Origin: an uncultured Candidatus Melainabacteria bacterium
Lineage (GTDB): Bacteria > Cyanobacteriota > Vampirovibrionia > Gastranaerophilales > Gastranaerophilaceae
DNA length: 5,895 nt
Assembly (NCBI GenBank): GCA_937891325.1
Contig: CALAFU010000115.1
Location: forward strand, 1-5,895
Direction: 5' to 3'
The notes under the pieces are model-generated. The model saw only the letters and a list, made by a program, of their open reading frames with translations. It ran no database searches and had not been told where the DNA came from. Below, in pieces: positions 5,420 through 5,895 of this stretch. The number at the start of each line of letters is the position of its first letter. The stretch's first letter is position 1. Both the position numbers and the translations under genes were made by a program.

Positions 5420-5895
5420 AATTCAACTATTTGAGTCATTATTGAATAGCTATTTTTGCCTTCCTCTTGAAGGTATATAATCTTATAGCAAGGCTTTTTA
5501 CCTGATGCCGGAGAAGAAATGATATGTCTTACTCCATTAATTTGTTCTTCTCTGTCATAGTGATAATGTCCTGAAACAATCGCCAAAACATTGTTATACT
5601 TTGAAATTATGTTATAATATTCGTTTGATTTATATAAATCATGACTTGAAGGATGAGTAATATCTCTTTGTCTAAGAAGTGGAAAATGTTGCACTAAAAC
5701 GACAGGATATTTTTCATATTTTTTTAGTTGCTTATCAAGCCATGCTAAGGTATCTTGTTTATAATATCCATTAGGTCCTGGCATTAGAGATTTTTGACCG
5801 TCTACAAATATAAAAACTACATTGTCTTTTTTTACAACATAATTAAAACTTTTTAAATGTTTAGATGTATATTTATTTAAAATATGTAAGTATTC
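5416..5895 (-). CDS. Metallophosphoesterase (calcineurin-like), C-terminal part; 5' end outside window
   Basis: The frame is open without a stop from 5418 to the right edge, so 159 C-terminal residues of a longer protein are visible. They contain two late metal-binding motifs of the calcineurin-like phosphoesterase fold: VVLVQHFPL, with its His at visible residue 70, and SGHYHYD, with the GHxH histidines at 110 and 112. The early motifs (DxH, GD, GNHD/E) should lie beyond the edge. FIFVDGQK (28-35) fits the beta strand that precedes the helix in this fold. An internal ATG at 5784 has no ribosome site, and family-like sequence continues upstream of it, so it is not the start. The family includes phosphomonoesterases, cyclic-nucleotide phosphodiesterases and lipid phosphatases; the substrate cannot be told from this part. 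Its stop overlaps the ATPase stop by four bases, tail to tail. Confidence 0.85.
   Translation of the reverse strand, partial: EYLHILNKYTSKHLKSFNYVVKKDNVVFIFVDGQKSLMPGPNGYYKQDTLAWLDKQLKKYEKYPVVLVQHFPLLRQRDITHPSSHDLYKSNEYYNIISKYNNVLAIVSGHYHYDREEQINGVRHIISSPASGKKPCYKIIYLQEEGKNSYSIMTQIVEF

Noticed and set aside
5421..5457. Intrinsic terminator after the ATPase gene
   Set aside because: The possible stems are short, AT-rich or rely on G-U pairs, and the T-run starts several bases after the stem. This is too weak to annotate as a terminator.

Overview
The window is AT-rich and densely coded, with mostly housekeeping genes. Five genes are complete and one is cut by the right edge. The organism is bacterial. 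The best lineage clue is the large ATPase at 3767-5419. It has the Ycf45/SpoIIIAA-like architecture with a C-terminal R3H domain that I associate with Cyanobacteria and algal plastids. Together with the low GC content and ordinary anaerobe-type housekeeping genes, this suggests a non-photosynthetic cyanobacterial relative (Vampirovibrionia/Melainabacteria, for example Gastranaerophilales). That placement is inference; no rRNA or marker set is present to prove it.

Layout from left to right. Positions 1-74 are a short AT-rich spacer with no supported feature. Enolase (eno, minus strand, 75-1370) and the bifunctional UDP-GlcNAc synthesis enzyme GlmU (glmU, plus strand, 1483-2766) are divergently transcribed. 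The 112-bp gap between them carries a good sigma70-type promoter for eno and a weaker extended -10 promoter for glmU, with their -35 regions on the same bases. A deoxycytidylate deaminase gene (2779-3225) follows glmU after 12 bp, so the two probably form an operon. It ends at a strong bidirectional terminator (3233-3271). On the other side of that terminator is a convergent minus-strand gene for a 76-residue methionine-rich, charged, probably coiled-coil protein of unknown function (3291-3521), with its own near-consensus promoter. A 245-bp regulatory gap with several inverted repeats separates it from the divergent ATPase/R3H gene (3767-5419). That gene's stop codon overlaps, tail to tail, the stop codon of a metallophosphoesterase gene (5416-5895, minus) whose N-terminal half lies beyond the window.

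The genes serve separate processes: glycolysis (eno), peptidoglycan and cell-envelope precursor supply (glmU), pyrimidine deoxynucleotide supply (dCMP deaminase), a poorly understood nucleic-acid or secretion-type ATPase, and a phosphoesterase. I see no mobile element, CRISPR array, tRNA or rRNA, and no convincing new multi-gene system. The points most worth checking are the GlmU with a shortened left-handed beta-helix, the orphan methionine-rich small protein with its strong promoter, and the Ycf45-like ATPase with its structured upstream region.
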